DNA from: Gallionellaceae bacterium
Lineage (GTDB): Bacteria; Pseudomonadota; Gammaproteobacteria; Burkholderiales; Gallionellaceae
DNA length: 64,000 bases
Assembly: GCA_019753125.1 (NCBI GenBank)
Contig: JAIELH010000001.1
Span: 1-64,000, forward strand
Direction: 5' to 3'
The notes under the pieces are model-generated. The model made no database searches and was not told the origin of the DNA. It worked only from the letters and a program-made list of their open reading frames with translations. Each line of letters starts with the position of its first letter. Position 1 is the stretch's first letter. The position numbers and the translations under genes were made by a program. Shown here one piece after another: positions 20,555-30,082 of this stretch.

Positions 20555-22207
20555 TCAATCGCTCTTGCCGGGCTGCCCGAGGCCAGCTAACAGGCAGGCT
20601 ATCACATACTTCAGCTCACAGCTTTTCTTCATTTGCTGCATCGCCAGATCATCCCGATGCAGGCGCTTCAATGCAAACCCCTTGCCATAATACGAATACG
20701 CATCATCCGGCTTCAACTCGATAGCCGCATCGAATTCGGCAAGCGCTTCCTGATAGCGACCGGTATTCAGGTAAGCTGTACCCAGCGCGTAATGAGCCGG
20801 CGCCAGTTGCGGGCTCAACGCGACCACCCGTTGAAAATCGGCGATGGCATCGTCCCATTTTTGCAGCGCCGCTTCGGCCTGCGCACGGTTATAGAATATC
20901 CGGTCGGCGCCTGGCGTACGTTCGCCCGGCAACAGCAACGCGGCATCGTTCCACAGGCGGTAATTGTCGGCAAATACCCACAGGCGATTAGCCGACAACG
21001 GCACCAGCAGCAATGCTATCAATCCCAACGCCAACAACGTCTTTTTTCCCGGATACTTTGCCAGCAACAACGGCATCAACAACATCATGCCCGGCATCCA
21101 CAGGTAACTGCGATACAACACAAACGGTTCCTGTACCCGTATCGAGGAAAATTCCAGCATAAACTGCAGCCACGGATACAGCAGCGCGAAGCCGGCCAGC
21201 CCTGCTACGCCGCCGCGCAGCAACAGCCTGAACGCCACAAGGCCATATAGAACAAAGCCCGCCGCTCCCAGCCAGCCCTGCCATGCGGCAAGCGACGGGA
21301 TGAAAGGTTCGCGCATATCCACCGACATCCACGCCGGGTTAGGCACAATCCATAACCACAAATACTTGAAGAACAGCCCGGCCTGCGTCAACACGCTCAA
21401 CCCGTGCAGCGACGGCGCACTCTCGACAATACCCTGCTGCTCGAACAACGCGGCAGACATCGCCTCGTAGGGCGTGCCAAACACTCCCTTGGCACGCAGC
21501 ACGACCAGAATGCCGATAGCGGCGAATGCGCCCCATACCGCCCACAGCGCCGTGCGTGACGCCTGATTTTTGTCGCGCAACAAGATGGTCATTGCGGCCA
21601 GCACGGCCGGCATCAGCACGCTGTGCTCCTTGGAAAAACAGGCCAGGAAATAGGCAGCAACTGCCAGCGCCAGCCAGCGTTTCTGCCCGGTCAGCAAACC
21701 GCGCAGATAGGCCAGATGCAGCAGCAACGCGAACAGCGTCGCCATCAGGATGCTGCGCTGGATCACATAGCCGACCGCATAGACCGCTACCGGATGAATG
21801 GCGAACACCAGCGCGCCGAACCATGCGCCCCAAATGGCAACCGGGGATTCGTTATTTTCTGAAAGCACCACGCCAGCCAGTTGGCGCAGCAGATAGAACA
21901 GCAGGATGACATTGGCCGCATGCAGCAGCATGTTGCCCAAATGGAAAAAATGCGGCACCACATCGCTGAAGATGGCTGCCGTCCAGCCCAGGCTGGCATA
22001 GGGTAGCCAGCGCAGGTTAAGGTGAAACGGCGTGTATGCGTAACCATCTGGCACATCGCCGGAGAAAAAATTCAGGTCGTCGAACACGAACGTGCTACCG
22101 AGAAACGGCAGATAGACCATACACACCGCCGCAAACAGCGACAATATCCAGCCACGGTCGCGCAGGCGAAAATAGCCCAGCAACATTGTACGAAAAGACA
22201 TATTCAT
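20555..22207 (-). CDS. Polytopic membrane protein with C-terminal TPRs
   Basis: Many TM segments; TPRs (WDDAIADFQRVVALSPQLAPAHYALGTAYLNTGRYQEALAEFDAAIELKPDDAYSYYGKGFAL); start probably MNMSFRT since the ORF-track start lies inside a terminator hairpin. Confidence 0.75.
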   Translation of the reverse strand: MNMSFRTMLLGYFRLRDRGWILSLFAAVCMVYLPFLGSTFVFDDLNFFSGDVPDGYAYTPFHLNLRWLPYASLGWTAAIFSDVVPHFFHLGNMLLHAANVILLFYLLRQLAGVVLSENNESPVAIWGAWFGALVFAIHPVAVYAVGYVIQRSILMATLFALLLHLAYLRGLLTGQKRWLALAVAAYFLACFSKEHSVLMPAVLAAMTILLRDKNQASRTALWAVWGAFAAIGILVVLRAKGVFGTPYEAMSAALFEQQGIVESAPSLHGLSVLTQAGLFFKYLWLWIVPNPAWMSVDMREPFIPSLAAWQGWLGAAGFVLYGLVAFRLLLRGGVAGLAGFALLYPWLQFMLEFSSIRVQEPFVLYRSYLWMPGMMLLMPLLLAKYPGKKTLLALGLIALLLVPLSANRLWVFADNYRLWNDAALLLPGERTPGADRIFYNRAQAEAALQKWDDAIADFQRVVALSPQLAPAHYALGTAYLNTGRYQEALAEFDAAIELKPDDAYSYYGKGFALKRLHRDDLAMQQMKKSCELKYVIACLLAGLGQPGKSD

Positions 22208-22212
22208 TCCTG

Positions 22213-22242
22213 CAAAAAACAAACCCCTCCGAAGAGGGGTTT
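22213..22242 (-). terminator. Rho-independent terminator of the pilin gene
   Basis: Minus strand: AAACCCCTCTTCGGAGGGGTTTGTTTTTTGC (UUCG-type loop plus T-run). Confidence 0.9.
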
Positions 22243-22262
22243 GCGTAAAGAACAGATGCTGA

Positions 22263-22748
22263 TTAGCAACCGAAATATTTGATCGCTAGTGGATCTGTAA
22301 TGGTCTTGGCTGTACATGTCCATGTTATAGCCGTTCCGCCCCCTGTAGCTGTGAGTGTAAAAGTCAAGCCGTCTATTCCTGACGTCCTGATTTTTGTGGG
22401 TGTTATTACCAAGGTCGCAGTAGTCGCCGTGCCAGTTACCGCCACAGAAGTAACCTCAGGCGGGAGGTTGGGTGTGTTAACTAGCCCGATTGAGTTAAAC
22501 AGCCCACCAGCCGCAGATGCCGCTACAGTAGTATTAGCCGTTTCAGTTCCAACCGGGAAGGAGCCATTTTCTTGATAATACGACGCCAAAGCCAGCTTGA
22601 TCGGGTCAAGAGTGGATTGCACTTTGGACAGCTTGGCCTTGACCACATAGTCCTGATACGCAGGAATCGCGACCGCAGCCAGAATGCCGATGATCGCGAC
22701 GACGATCATCAATTCGATCAGCGTAAAGCCTTTTTGTATTTGTTTCAT
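22263..22748 (-). CDS. pilA: Type IV major pilin-like protein
   Basis: [42 protein letters not shown] prepilin N-terminus; C-terminal Cys pair. Confidence 0.95.
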   Translation of the reverse strand: MKQIQKGFTLIELMIVVAIIGILAAVAIPAYQDYVVKAKLSKVQSTLDPIKLALASYYQENGSFPVGTETANTTVAASAAGGLFNSIGLVNTPNLPPEVTSVAVTGTATTATLVITPTKIRTSGIDGLTFTLTATGGGTAITWTCTAKTITDPLAIKYFGC

Positions 22749-22803
22749 GATGGAGCTCCTTTTAGGAATTGAATGTTACACACCGGGTGTGCGCTTGTTA
22801 TGC

Positions 22804-22819
22804 AGCAATAGCCGTGCCA
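22804..22819 (-). promoter_or_regulatory. Sigma54 (-24/-12) promoter of the pilin gene
   Basis: Minus strand: TGGCACGGCTATTGCT, exact match to TGGCACRNNNNTTGCW. Confidence 0.85.
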
Positions 22820-22826
22820 TGTTTCA

Positions 22827-22857
22827 GAGAGCAGAAGACAGAGGACAGAAGACAGAC
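22827..22857. repeat. GAAGACAGA-type short tandem repeat, copy 1
   Basis: GAGAGCAGAAGACAGAGGACAGAAGACAGAC. Confidence 0.7.
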
Positions 22858-22951
22858 GATTTGTCGCGGTTTGCGCCGCGTATTTTTATTGCTTGATCGC
22901 TCTGATGCAGTGCATGGGAACAACGAAACTGCCCATCCGATATCCAGAACT

Positions 22952-22985
22952 CGTCAGCGAGGTGACAGTTTTCGGCAGTTGCATT
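22952..22985. repeat. 34-bp repeat, copy A
   Basis: CGTCAGCGAGGTGACAGTTTTCGGCAGTTGCATT; 28/34 identical to 24639-24672. Confidence 0.7.
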
Positions 22986-23021
22986 GCTGGTTATCAACGT
23001 CGCGCACAACGATGCCCATAA

Positions 23022-23309
23022 TCAAATGTGTGCGGTTTTGACGTGCAGCGACACACCCAGCGCACGCAGCACTTTCAGCAGCGTGTCGTAGCGCGGCTTC
23101 GCACCGGGGGCAAGGGCTTTATACAGGCTTTCACGTCCAAGCCCGGTATCCTTGGCGAGTTGAGTCATGCCACGGGCGCGTGCCACATCCTTGACGGCGA
23201 CAAGGAACATGTCGGGGTTTTCGTCTTCAAGCGCGGCAGTGAGATAAGCGGCAATCGTTTCTTCATTGTCGAGATAATCGGCTGCATCAAAGGGGGTAAA
23301 TTTAGTCAT
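23022..23309 (-). CDS. HigA-like antitoxin (XRE-type addiction module antidote)
   Basis: MTKFTPFDAADYLDNEETIAAYLTAALEDENPDMFLVAVKDVARARGMTQLAKDTGLGRESLYKAL. Confidence 0.92.
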   Translation of the reverse strand: MTKFTPFDAADYLDNEETIAAYLTAALEDENPDMFLVAVKDVARARGMTQLAKDTGLGRESLYKALAPGAKPRYDTLLKVLRALGVSLHVKTAHI

Positions 23310-23312
23310 GGT

Positions 23313-23612
23313 TCACTCCTTGGGTAAAGTGCGCGCCATTTCCTTGGCACGCTTAACATCACGCTTCTGGGTAGATTTATCACCGCCCAGCAACAGAAAA
23401 TAGACCACCTCTCCGCGACGGGTGAAATAGGCACGGTAGCCGGGGCCGTAGTGAATCCGCAGCTCGGAAACGCCTTCGCCTACCGGTTCACAATCACCAA
23501 AATTCCCGGCTTCGGCACTACGAATGCGCTTGGTAATAAGTGCCTTGCCGACCTGATCTTTCAGTTCAACCAGCCAGTTATTAAATTCTTCCGATTTCAG
23601 AAACGTATTCAT
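23313..23612 (-). CDS. HigB-like / RelE-superfamily toxin (addiction module killer protein)
   Basis: MNTFLKSEEFNNWLVELKDQVGKALITKRIRSAEAGNFGDCEPVGEGVSELRIHYGPGYRAYFTRRG. Confidence 0.92.
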   Translation of the reverse strand: MNTFLKSEEFNNWLVELKDQVGKALITKRIRSAEAGNFGDCEPVGEGVSELRIHYGPGYRAYFTRRGEVVYFLLLGGDKSTQKRDVKRAKEMARTLPKE

Positions 23613-23619
23613 ATTTTGT

Positions 23620-23647
23620 ATTGTATCCGAATAGATACAGTTGTCAA
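23620..23647 (-). promoter_or_regulatory. higBA promoter with internal operator palindrome
   Basis: Minus strand: TTGACA-N16-TACAAT; TGTATC..GATACA inverted repeat lies between and over the boxes. Confidence 0.7.
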
Positions 23648-23687
23648 GCGATTTACAAATCAAAAACTGCAATGCCTAACGAATAGC

Positions 23688-23740
23688 GTTTATCTGTCGC
23701 CTTCCCCCAAGCCTATTCAACCCCCCAGCGACAGATAAAC
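23688..23740. repeat. Perfect 13-bp inverted repeat in an intergenic region
   Basis: GTTTATCTGTCGC ... GCGACAGATAAAC, 27-bp spacer. Confidence 0.85.
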
Positions 23741-23843
23741 CTCCACCCACCAGGCTTGCCCAATAAACGATTCAGATTGTGACTCGCTTCACGATCACAA
23801 TCTTACTCATTAGCCTACCAATCGGACATCCAATGGATACCTA

Positions 23844-23872
23844 TTGACAGTTCATTAAATACCTTATATATT
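23844..23872 (+). promoter_or_regulatory. Sigma70-type promoter of the DinJ/YafQ-like TA
   Basis: TTGACA-N17-TATATT. Confidence 0.7.
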
Positions 23873-23907
23873 ATGCGCCATTATTTAATCATTGAAGGAA
23901 AGCTGCC

Positions 23908-24150
23908 ATGACCAAAGAAGTGCAAATGTCGATCAAGATGGAAGCCGAGTTGCGCGACGAATTCATGGCGGCTGCGGCCTCCATGCACAGGCCTGCCGCA
24001 CAAATTGTACGCGACTTGATGCGTGGTTTTCTGGCACGCCAGGAAATACCCAACGCCACAACAATCGCAGCCATGCAGGCCGTTGACAAGGGCGAGGACT
24101 TGTATCGCGCAAAGGATGCCGACGACCTTCTCAAGCAACTCGGCATATGA
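23908..24150 (+). CDS. RelB/DinJ-like antitoxin
   Basis: MTKEVQMSIKMEAELRDEFMAAAASMHRPAAQIVRDLMRGFL (RHH); upstream of a YafQ-like toxin. Confidence 0.85.
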   Translation: MTKEVQMSIKMEAELRDEFMAAAASMHRPAAQIVRDLMRGFLARQEIPNATTIAAMQAVDKGEDLYRAKDADDLLKQLGI

Positions 24151-24419
24151 AAGAGCCTATTTACTCGGGCATATTTAAGCGAGATGTAAAGCGTGCCGAA
24201 AAACGCGGCAAAGACATGTCCGCACTTCGCACTGTTTTGCGCCTGCTGTTAGCGGGCGAGATCATTCCCGCCACTTACAAAGACCATCCGCTGAAAGGCA
24301 ACTGGAAGCATTACCGGGATTTGCATATCGAGCCGGACTGGCTGCTCATCTACAAGACGGACGATGCAAATGTGTGGCTGGTGCGAACGGGAACACACGC
24401 CGATATTTTCGGGACTTGA
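24147..24419 (+). CDS. YafQ-like mRNA interferase toxin
   Basis: FKRDVKRAEKRGKDMSALRTVLRLLLAGEIIPATYKDHPLKGNWKHYRDLHIEPDWLLIYK. Confidence 0.93.
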   Translation: MKEPIYSGIFKRDVKRAEKRGKDMSALRTVLRLLLAGEIIPATYKDHPLKGNWKHYRDLHIEPDWLLIYKTDDANVWLVRTGTHADIFGT

Positions 24420-24638
24420 TGCGTATTCATTTTTGCAGAGAGGGTGAAAAACATGAAGCGCAACGCCACTTCCAAGCATTTTTTAATGCTGAACATGGCG
24501 GCAACCTTGGCTTCCGCACCCGATACGGCAGTGCAGGATGCCTGCAATCCCGGCACCCATACAAATCACATGTATTACCTCACAGCTCGGACGCAGAGCG
24601 TAGGGAGCAATGAAGCCGGCCAATCAGCATCAATATTT

Positions 24639-24672
24639 CGTCAGCAAAGCGACAATTTTCGGCAGTTACACT
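24639..24672. repeat. 34-bp repeat, copy B
   Basis: CGTCAGCAAAGCGACAATTTTCGGCAGTTACACT; all six differences from copy A are transitions. Confidence 0.7.
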
Positions 24673-24728
24673 TATAGGATTTCATCGTGCTATTATCGCC
24701 AGCGCACCAATCACTTTATGGAGATATC

Positions 24729-24965
24729 ATGCCTGATACCGCTGTTCTAACCGTCCGCCTGAGCCGCGAGATCAAGGAATCTCTTGAAAGGATTGCCGAG
24801 GACGCTCATCGTTCAAAGTCTTTTGTGGCATCTGTTGCGGTCGAGTCCTACGTCAAGCGGCAAATCTGGTGGCGTGAAAAAATTGATGCCGCACGTCAAT
24901 CAGACCTGGTGCCGGAAGATGAAATGGATGCCTTTTTTGCAGCCCGGAGCGACGTGGCGCCGTGA
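24729..24965 (+). CDS. Ribbon-helix-helix (CopG/RelB-type) antitoxin
   Basis: MPDTAVLTVRLSREIKESLERIAEDAHRSKSFVASVAVESYVKRQIWW. Confidence 0.88.
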   Translation: MPDTAVLTVRLSREIKESLERIAEDAHRSKSFVASVAVESYVKRQIWWREKIDAARQSDLVPEDEMDAFFAARSDVAP

Positions 24966-25252
24966 AAGTCCGCTGGCGCAAAAACGCCCAATTGGATTTG
25001 GTCGAGATTGACGCCCATATCCGGCAAGAAAACCCGCACGCCGCCAATCGTGTCGTCTCCGCCATCCGCCAAGAAACCGTACAGCTTATCCAAACCCCTC
25101 TGGTAGGCAGGCCGGGGCGTGTTGAAAACACCCGCGAACTGGTTATGACCAAGCTCCCTTTCATTGTCGCCTATCAGATCATGCCTTCCTCTATCGAAAT
25201 TCTTGCCGTGATCCATACTGCCCGGCTGTGGCCGGAAAACTTCCCGGAATGA
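24962..25252 (+). CDS. ParE/RelE-family toxin
   Basis: MKVRWRKNAQLDLVEIDAHIRQENPHAANRVVSAIRQETVQLIQTPLVGRPGRVENTRELVMTKLPFIVAYQI. Confidence 0.92.
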   Translation: MKVRWRKNAQLDLVEIDAHIRQENPHAANRVVSAIRQETVQLIQTPLVGRPGRVENTRELVMTKLPFIVAYQIMPSSIEILAVIHTARLWPENFPE

Positions 25253-25490
25253 CAGGGGCTTTAGCCTGTTCAATATCTTTCAGCAAAGATTCAGATTCCC
25301 GGCCAATATACTTCTGCTTCGTCTCGCCGCCAATCTTGGTCTGGTAGTACCAGTACACCGCCCCTTTAATGCTTTTTGAAACGAAAGAACCGCCACCCAA
25401 TACCGCATGCTGGCTCTCAATTGTTTTCTGGAGCAGATCAGCGTAAAGCGACAAGCAGTTATCAGGAAGTCTTTTGATCATTATCGGCAT
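25191..25490 (-). pseudogene. Truncated N-terminal fragment resembling a nucleotidyltransferase-domain protein
   Basis: AVLGGGSFVSKSIKGAVYWYYQTKIGGETKQKYIGRESESLLKDIEQ, then collapses into ORF antisense to parE. Confidence 0.5.
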
Positions 25491-25646
25491 TTGTGTGCTT
25501 ACGGCATCGAATTATACGCCAAAAACAAAATAAGGCGTATAACCGCGTTATTGGCTTTCGAACCGGCTCACTGCAAATGGCGGGATTTATTGAGCCGCGA
25601 GTTCAAGTTTGAAGTGCAACGCCTAGCTTAAAGAATACCTGACGCA

Positions 25647-27248
25647 TCACGATACGCCCGGATTCACGCCCGGAATATTGCTCAAATCCACATCGTCGAC
25701 CCGTTCCGTCGTAAGGTACTGCCTAGCGTAATCAAGGTAAACTTTTTCACGGATGAATACATCGAATAAATCAGGGTCGATATGTCCGCCCAGTTTGAGT
25801 TTGCCGAGAATATCGAGCGATTCGGCCAGGGTTTTTCCCGGCTTGTAGGGGCGGTCCTTGGCGGTAAGGGCTTCAAAAATATCTGCGATGCCCATCACTC
25901 TGGCCTGCACCGACATTTGCTCGCGGGTAAGATGGTTCGGGTAGCCTTTGCCGTCCATGCGCTCGTGGTGTCCGCCCGCATACTCCGGCACATTCTTGAG
26001 ATGCTTGGGCCAAGGCAGGGATTCCAGCATCTTGATGGTGACGACAATATGATGGTTGATGATCTCGCGCTCGGCAGCGGTCAATGTGCCCGCACGGATG
26101 TTGAGATTTTCGACCTCGTCATCGGAAAGAAAATTGTGCATTTCCCCGTCGGCATCACGCCATTGCCAGGCGGCAATCTGGCGCACGCGCTGCTGATCTT
26201 CGTCGGTCATCGCTTCGCCGCCGATATTGCAACGGCGCAGAAACTCGCGGTCTTCGTCTAACTGGCGGATACGCGCCTCGTATTCTGTCTTCTGTCTTCT
26301 GTCCTCCGCCTTCAGATGTGCGATCTCGGCGTCACGTTTGAGCACCTCGAAGCGGGTGTCGAGCAACTGGATGCGGTCGAACAAGGTTTGCAGTTTGGTT
26401 GCCTTATCCACCACATGCACCGGTGTGGTGATCTTGCCGCAATCATGCAGCATACCGGCAATTTTCAGCTCCCCAAGATCCCTGTCGGTCATGAAAAAAT
26501 CCTTGAGCGGCCCTTGCGTGGTGCGGTTAACCGCTTCGGCCAGCATCATCGTCAATGCCGGCACGCGCGCGCAGTGTCCGCCGGTATAAGGGGATTTATC
26601 GTCAATTGCGGTATTGATCATCTGGATCAAGGCTTCGAACAATTCTTCCAGTTGCTTGATGAGCCGCCGGTTGGTCAGCGCGATAGCCGCTTGCGAGGCC
26701 AGCGATTCCAGCAATTGCTGGTCGTCTTTCGAAAATGACACGATTGCGCCGGTCTCGCGATCCTGCGCGTTGATGAGTTGCAACACGCCGATGACCTCGT
26801 CTTCGTGATTGCGCATCGGCACGGCAAGAAACGATTGGGAGCGGTAGCCGGTTCTGGCGTCGAACTTTTTTGTTCCTGAAAAATCGTAGCCTTTTGCGGC
26901 ATAGGCGTCGGGTATGTTGACCGTTTCGCCGCTCAATGCCGAGTGGCTCACCACCATTGCATGGTTTGGCTTCCCGTTTTCATAAAGATTGACGGGAGGG
27001 AAAGTGATCGGCATCCCGCTGGTGCCGCCCATTGCAATATTCAGGGAGTCATTGCGCAAAATCTCGAAACGCAGCACCTGTTGCTCCGGCTCGAGCAGGT
27101 AAAGCGTGCCGGCATCGGCATGGGTGATGCGCTTCGCCGCTTCCAGGATCGTCTCCAGCAAACTGTTGATATCCCGCTGTTTGGACAAGGCAATGCCGAT
27201 CTCATTGAGTTCCTTGAGGCGGTGCAGCGGATTGTCAGTGGAGTCCAT
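25647..27248 (-). CDS. GAF-HD-GYP protein (putative cyclic-di-GMP phosphodiesterase)
   Basis: GAF (ILEAAKRITHADAGTLYLLEPEQQ), HDCGK, GGHHERMDGKGYPNHL. Confidence 0.95.
   Translation of the reverse strand: MDSTDNPLHRLKELNEIGIALSKQRDINSLLETILEAAKRITHADAGTLYLLEPEQQVLRFEILRNDSLNIAMGGTSGMPITFPPVNLYENGKPNHAMVVSHSALSGETVNIPDAYAAKGYDFSGTKKFDARTGYRSQSFLAVPMRNHEDEVIGVLQLINAQDRETGAIVSFSKDDQQLLESLASQAAIALTNRRLIKQLEELFEALIQMINTAIDDKSPYTGGHCARVPALTMMLAEAVNRTTQGPLKDFFMTDRDLGELKIAGMLHDCGKITTPVHVVDKATKLQTLFDRIQLLDTRFEVLKRDAEIAHLKAEDRRQKTEYEARIRQLDEDREFLRRCNIGGEAMTDEDQQRVRQIAAWQWRDADGEMHNFLSDDEVENLNIRAGTLTAAEREIINHHIVVTIKMLESLPWPKHLKNVPEYAGGHHERMDGKGYPNHLTREQMSVQARVMGIADIFEALTAKDRPYKPGKTLAESLDILGKLKLGGHIDPDLFDVFIREKVYLDYARQYLTTERVDDVDLSNIPGVNPGVS
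26284..26310. repeat. GAAGACAGA-type repeat, copy 2, in frame within the HD-GYP gene
   Basis: TCTGTCTTCTGTCTTCTGTCCTCCGCC, read as KAEDRRQKTE on the minus strand. Confidence 0.7.
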
Positions 27249-27403
27249 AGAAAAATCCTAACCCGGACAAGCCGGAGCAAAACAGGAAGCCATCACCCTG
27301 AAAACATTGTGCAGGGTTTTCTGGCCCGCATAGCACGGAAACGGCCTGTGCTTGCATTTTGGCGAGTCCTGAATTTTGAGACTCCTATGTGTAAATAAAG
27401 CAC

Positions 27404-27435
27404 AAAAGCCGCGCAAAGCAACTGCGCGGCTTTTT
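27404..27435 (-). terminator. Rho-independent terminator of the ferredoxin gene
   Basis: AAAAGCCGCGCAAAGCAACTGCGCGGCTTTTT. Confidence 0.85.
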
Positions 27436-27452
27436 ATTGAGCGCAGCGCAGT

Positions 27453-27725
<273 letters not shown>

Positions 27726-27730
27726 TCAGG

Positions 27731-28706
<976 letters not shown>

Positions 28707-28732
28707 TTCACCGCCGATTATCCTGACCTTGT

Positions 28733-30082
28733 TTATTTCACCGCCTCGTTCTTGTCTGCAGAAGCTGCTGGCGCACCGACAATCACCGTCGCCATTGCCT
28801 GCGGGTTGATGTGGCGCGCAAACGCATCGCGAATCTGTGCGACGCTCACCTGTTCGACCTTGCGCGTGAAATCATCCAGATAAGTAAGCGGCAGGTTATA
28901 GAACCCGATAACGCTCAGGTAATCGACGATCTTGCGGTTGCTGTCGATGCGTAGCGGAAAACCGCCGACGATGTTCTGCCTGGCGGCCAGCAGCTCTTTT
29001 TCGCTCGGCCCCTTGGCGATGAACTCTGCCAGCGTGTTGCGCACCAGTTGCAATGCTTCATCGGCCTGTTCTTTCTTGGTTTGCAGGCCGATCTGGAACG
29101 CACCCGGCTGCTTGAGCGGGATGAAGTAGCTGTACACGCTGTAGGCCAGACCGCGTTTCTCGCGCACCTCGTTCATCAGGCGCGACACGAAGCCGCCACC
29201 GCCAAGAATATGGTTGCCGACATAGAGCGGAAAATAATCCGGATCGCTGCGCGACATGCCCGGAGCGCCGATCAGAATATGGCTCTGGCTGGCCGGATGG
29301 GCGATACGTTGCTCGTTTGCCGCAATTTGCATTACGACATCGGGCAACGCGGCAGGCGCAGCGCCAGAAGGCAGTTGCGCGGTCAATTTCTGCGCAATCG
29401 CTTCGGCATCGGCACGCGACACGTCGCCCATGATCGCAACCACTGCTCCGCTGGCCTGATAGTGCGTACGGTAAAAGTCACCTATATCCCGCACGTTGAT
29501 CTTTTCGACGCTGGCGACCTCGCCGGAGGGTCGCAACGCATAAGGATGCGCCCCATATACCGCCTTCTGGAAGGCCTTGTCGGCAATGCTTTCCGGTTTG
29601 GTTTCGGCTTCTTTCAACGCGGCAATCACACGGGCTTTTTCGCGCGCCAGAATCGCTTCGGAGAACACCGGTTGTTGCAGTACGCGCGCCATGATACCCA
29701 GCGCCTTGTCGCGCACTTCCGCATTGCTCAAGGTGCGCAATGACTTGCTGGAACGATCCTGATCGAAACTGCCGCCGAATATTGCGCCGATGTCCGCCAT
29801 GCCGCGCGCAATGTCATCCTCGCTCAACCCTTCCGCTCCCAGATCCAGCAGATGGTGAGCCAGCCCCGCCACGCCTGCCTTGTCTGCAACATCAAAACTG
29901 CTGCCGGCCGGAACGCTTACCGCCACGTCCAGCATCGGGATGTTGTGGTCTTCGACAAACAGCACCCGCGCACCGCTGGCGCTCTGCCAGGACTGGATGT
30001 TGGGCGTGGCGGAAGCGGTAGTTGCAACGCAGAACAAGGCCGCAGCCAAAGCAAATCTGGTGAATGCAAAGTTAGTGAGCAT
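28733..30082 (-). CDS. M16 family peptidase-like protein (no HXXEH)
   Basis: Insulinase-like fold; GLAHHLLDLGAEGLSEDDIARGMADIGA lacks the zinc motif. Confidence 0.9.
   Translation of the reverse strand: MLTNFAFTRFALAAALFCVATTASATPNIQSWQSASGARVLFVEDHNIPMLDVAVSVPAGSSFDVADKAGVAGLAHHLLDLGAEGLSEDDIARGMADIGAIFGGSFDQDRSSKSLRTLSNAEVRDKALGIMARVLQQPVFSEAILAREKARVIAALKEAETKPESIADKAFQKAVYGAHPYALRPSGEVASVEKINVRDIGDFYRTHYQASGAVVAIMGDVSRADAEAIAQKLTAQLPSGAAPAALPDVVMQIAANEQRIAHPASQSHILIGAPGMSRSDPDYFPLYVGNHILGGGGFVSRLMNEVREKRGLAYSVYSYFIPLKQPGAFQIGLQTKKEQADEALQLVRNTLAEFIAKGPSEKELLAARQNIVGGFPLRIDSNRKIVDYLSVIGFYNLPLTYLDDFTRKVEQVSVAQIRDAFARHINPQAMATVIVGAPAASADKNEAVK

Noticed and set aside
22208-22222. ORF-track start of the TPR membrane protein (MFFAGM)
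   Set aside because: Lies in the pilin terminator hairpin; the next Met (22207) is more plausible.
22952-25640. Integron-like gene cassette array (TA genes separated by palindromes)
   Set aside because: Considered because TA cassettes are common in integrons and GCCTAAC occurs at 23674, but no GTTRRRY partner in the right place, mixed gene orientations and no integrase in the window.
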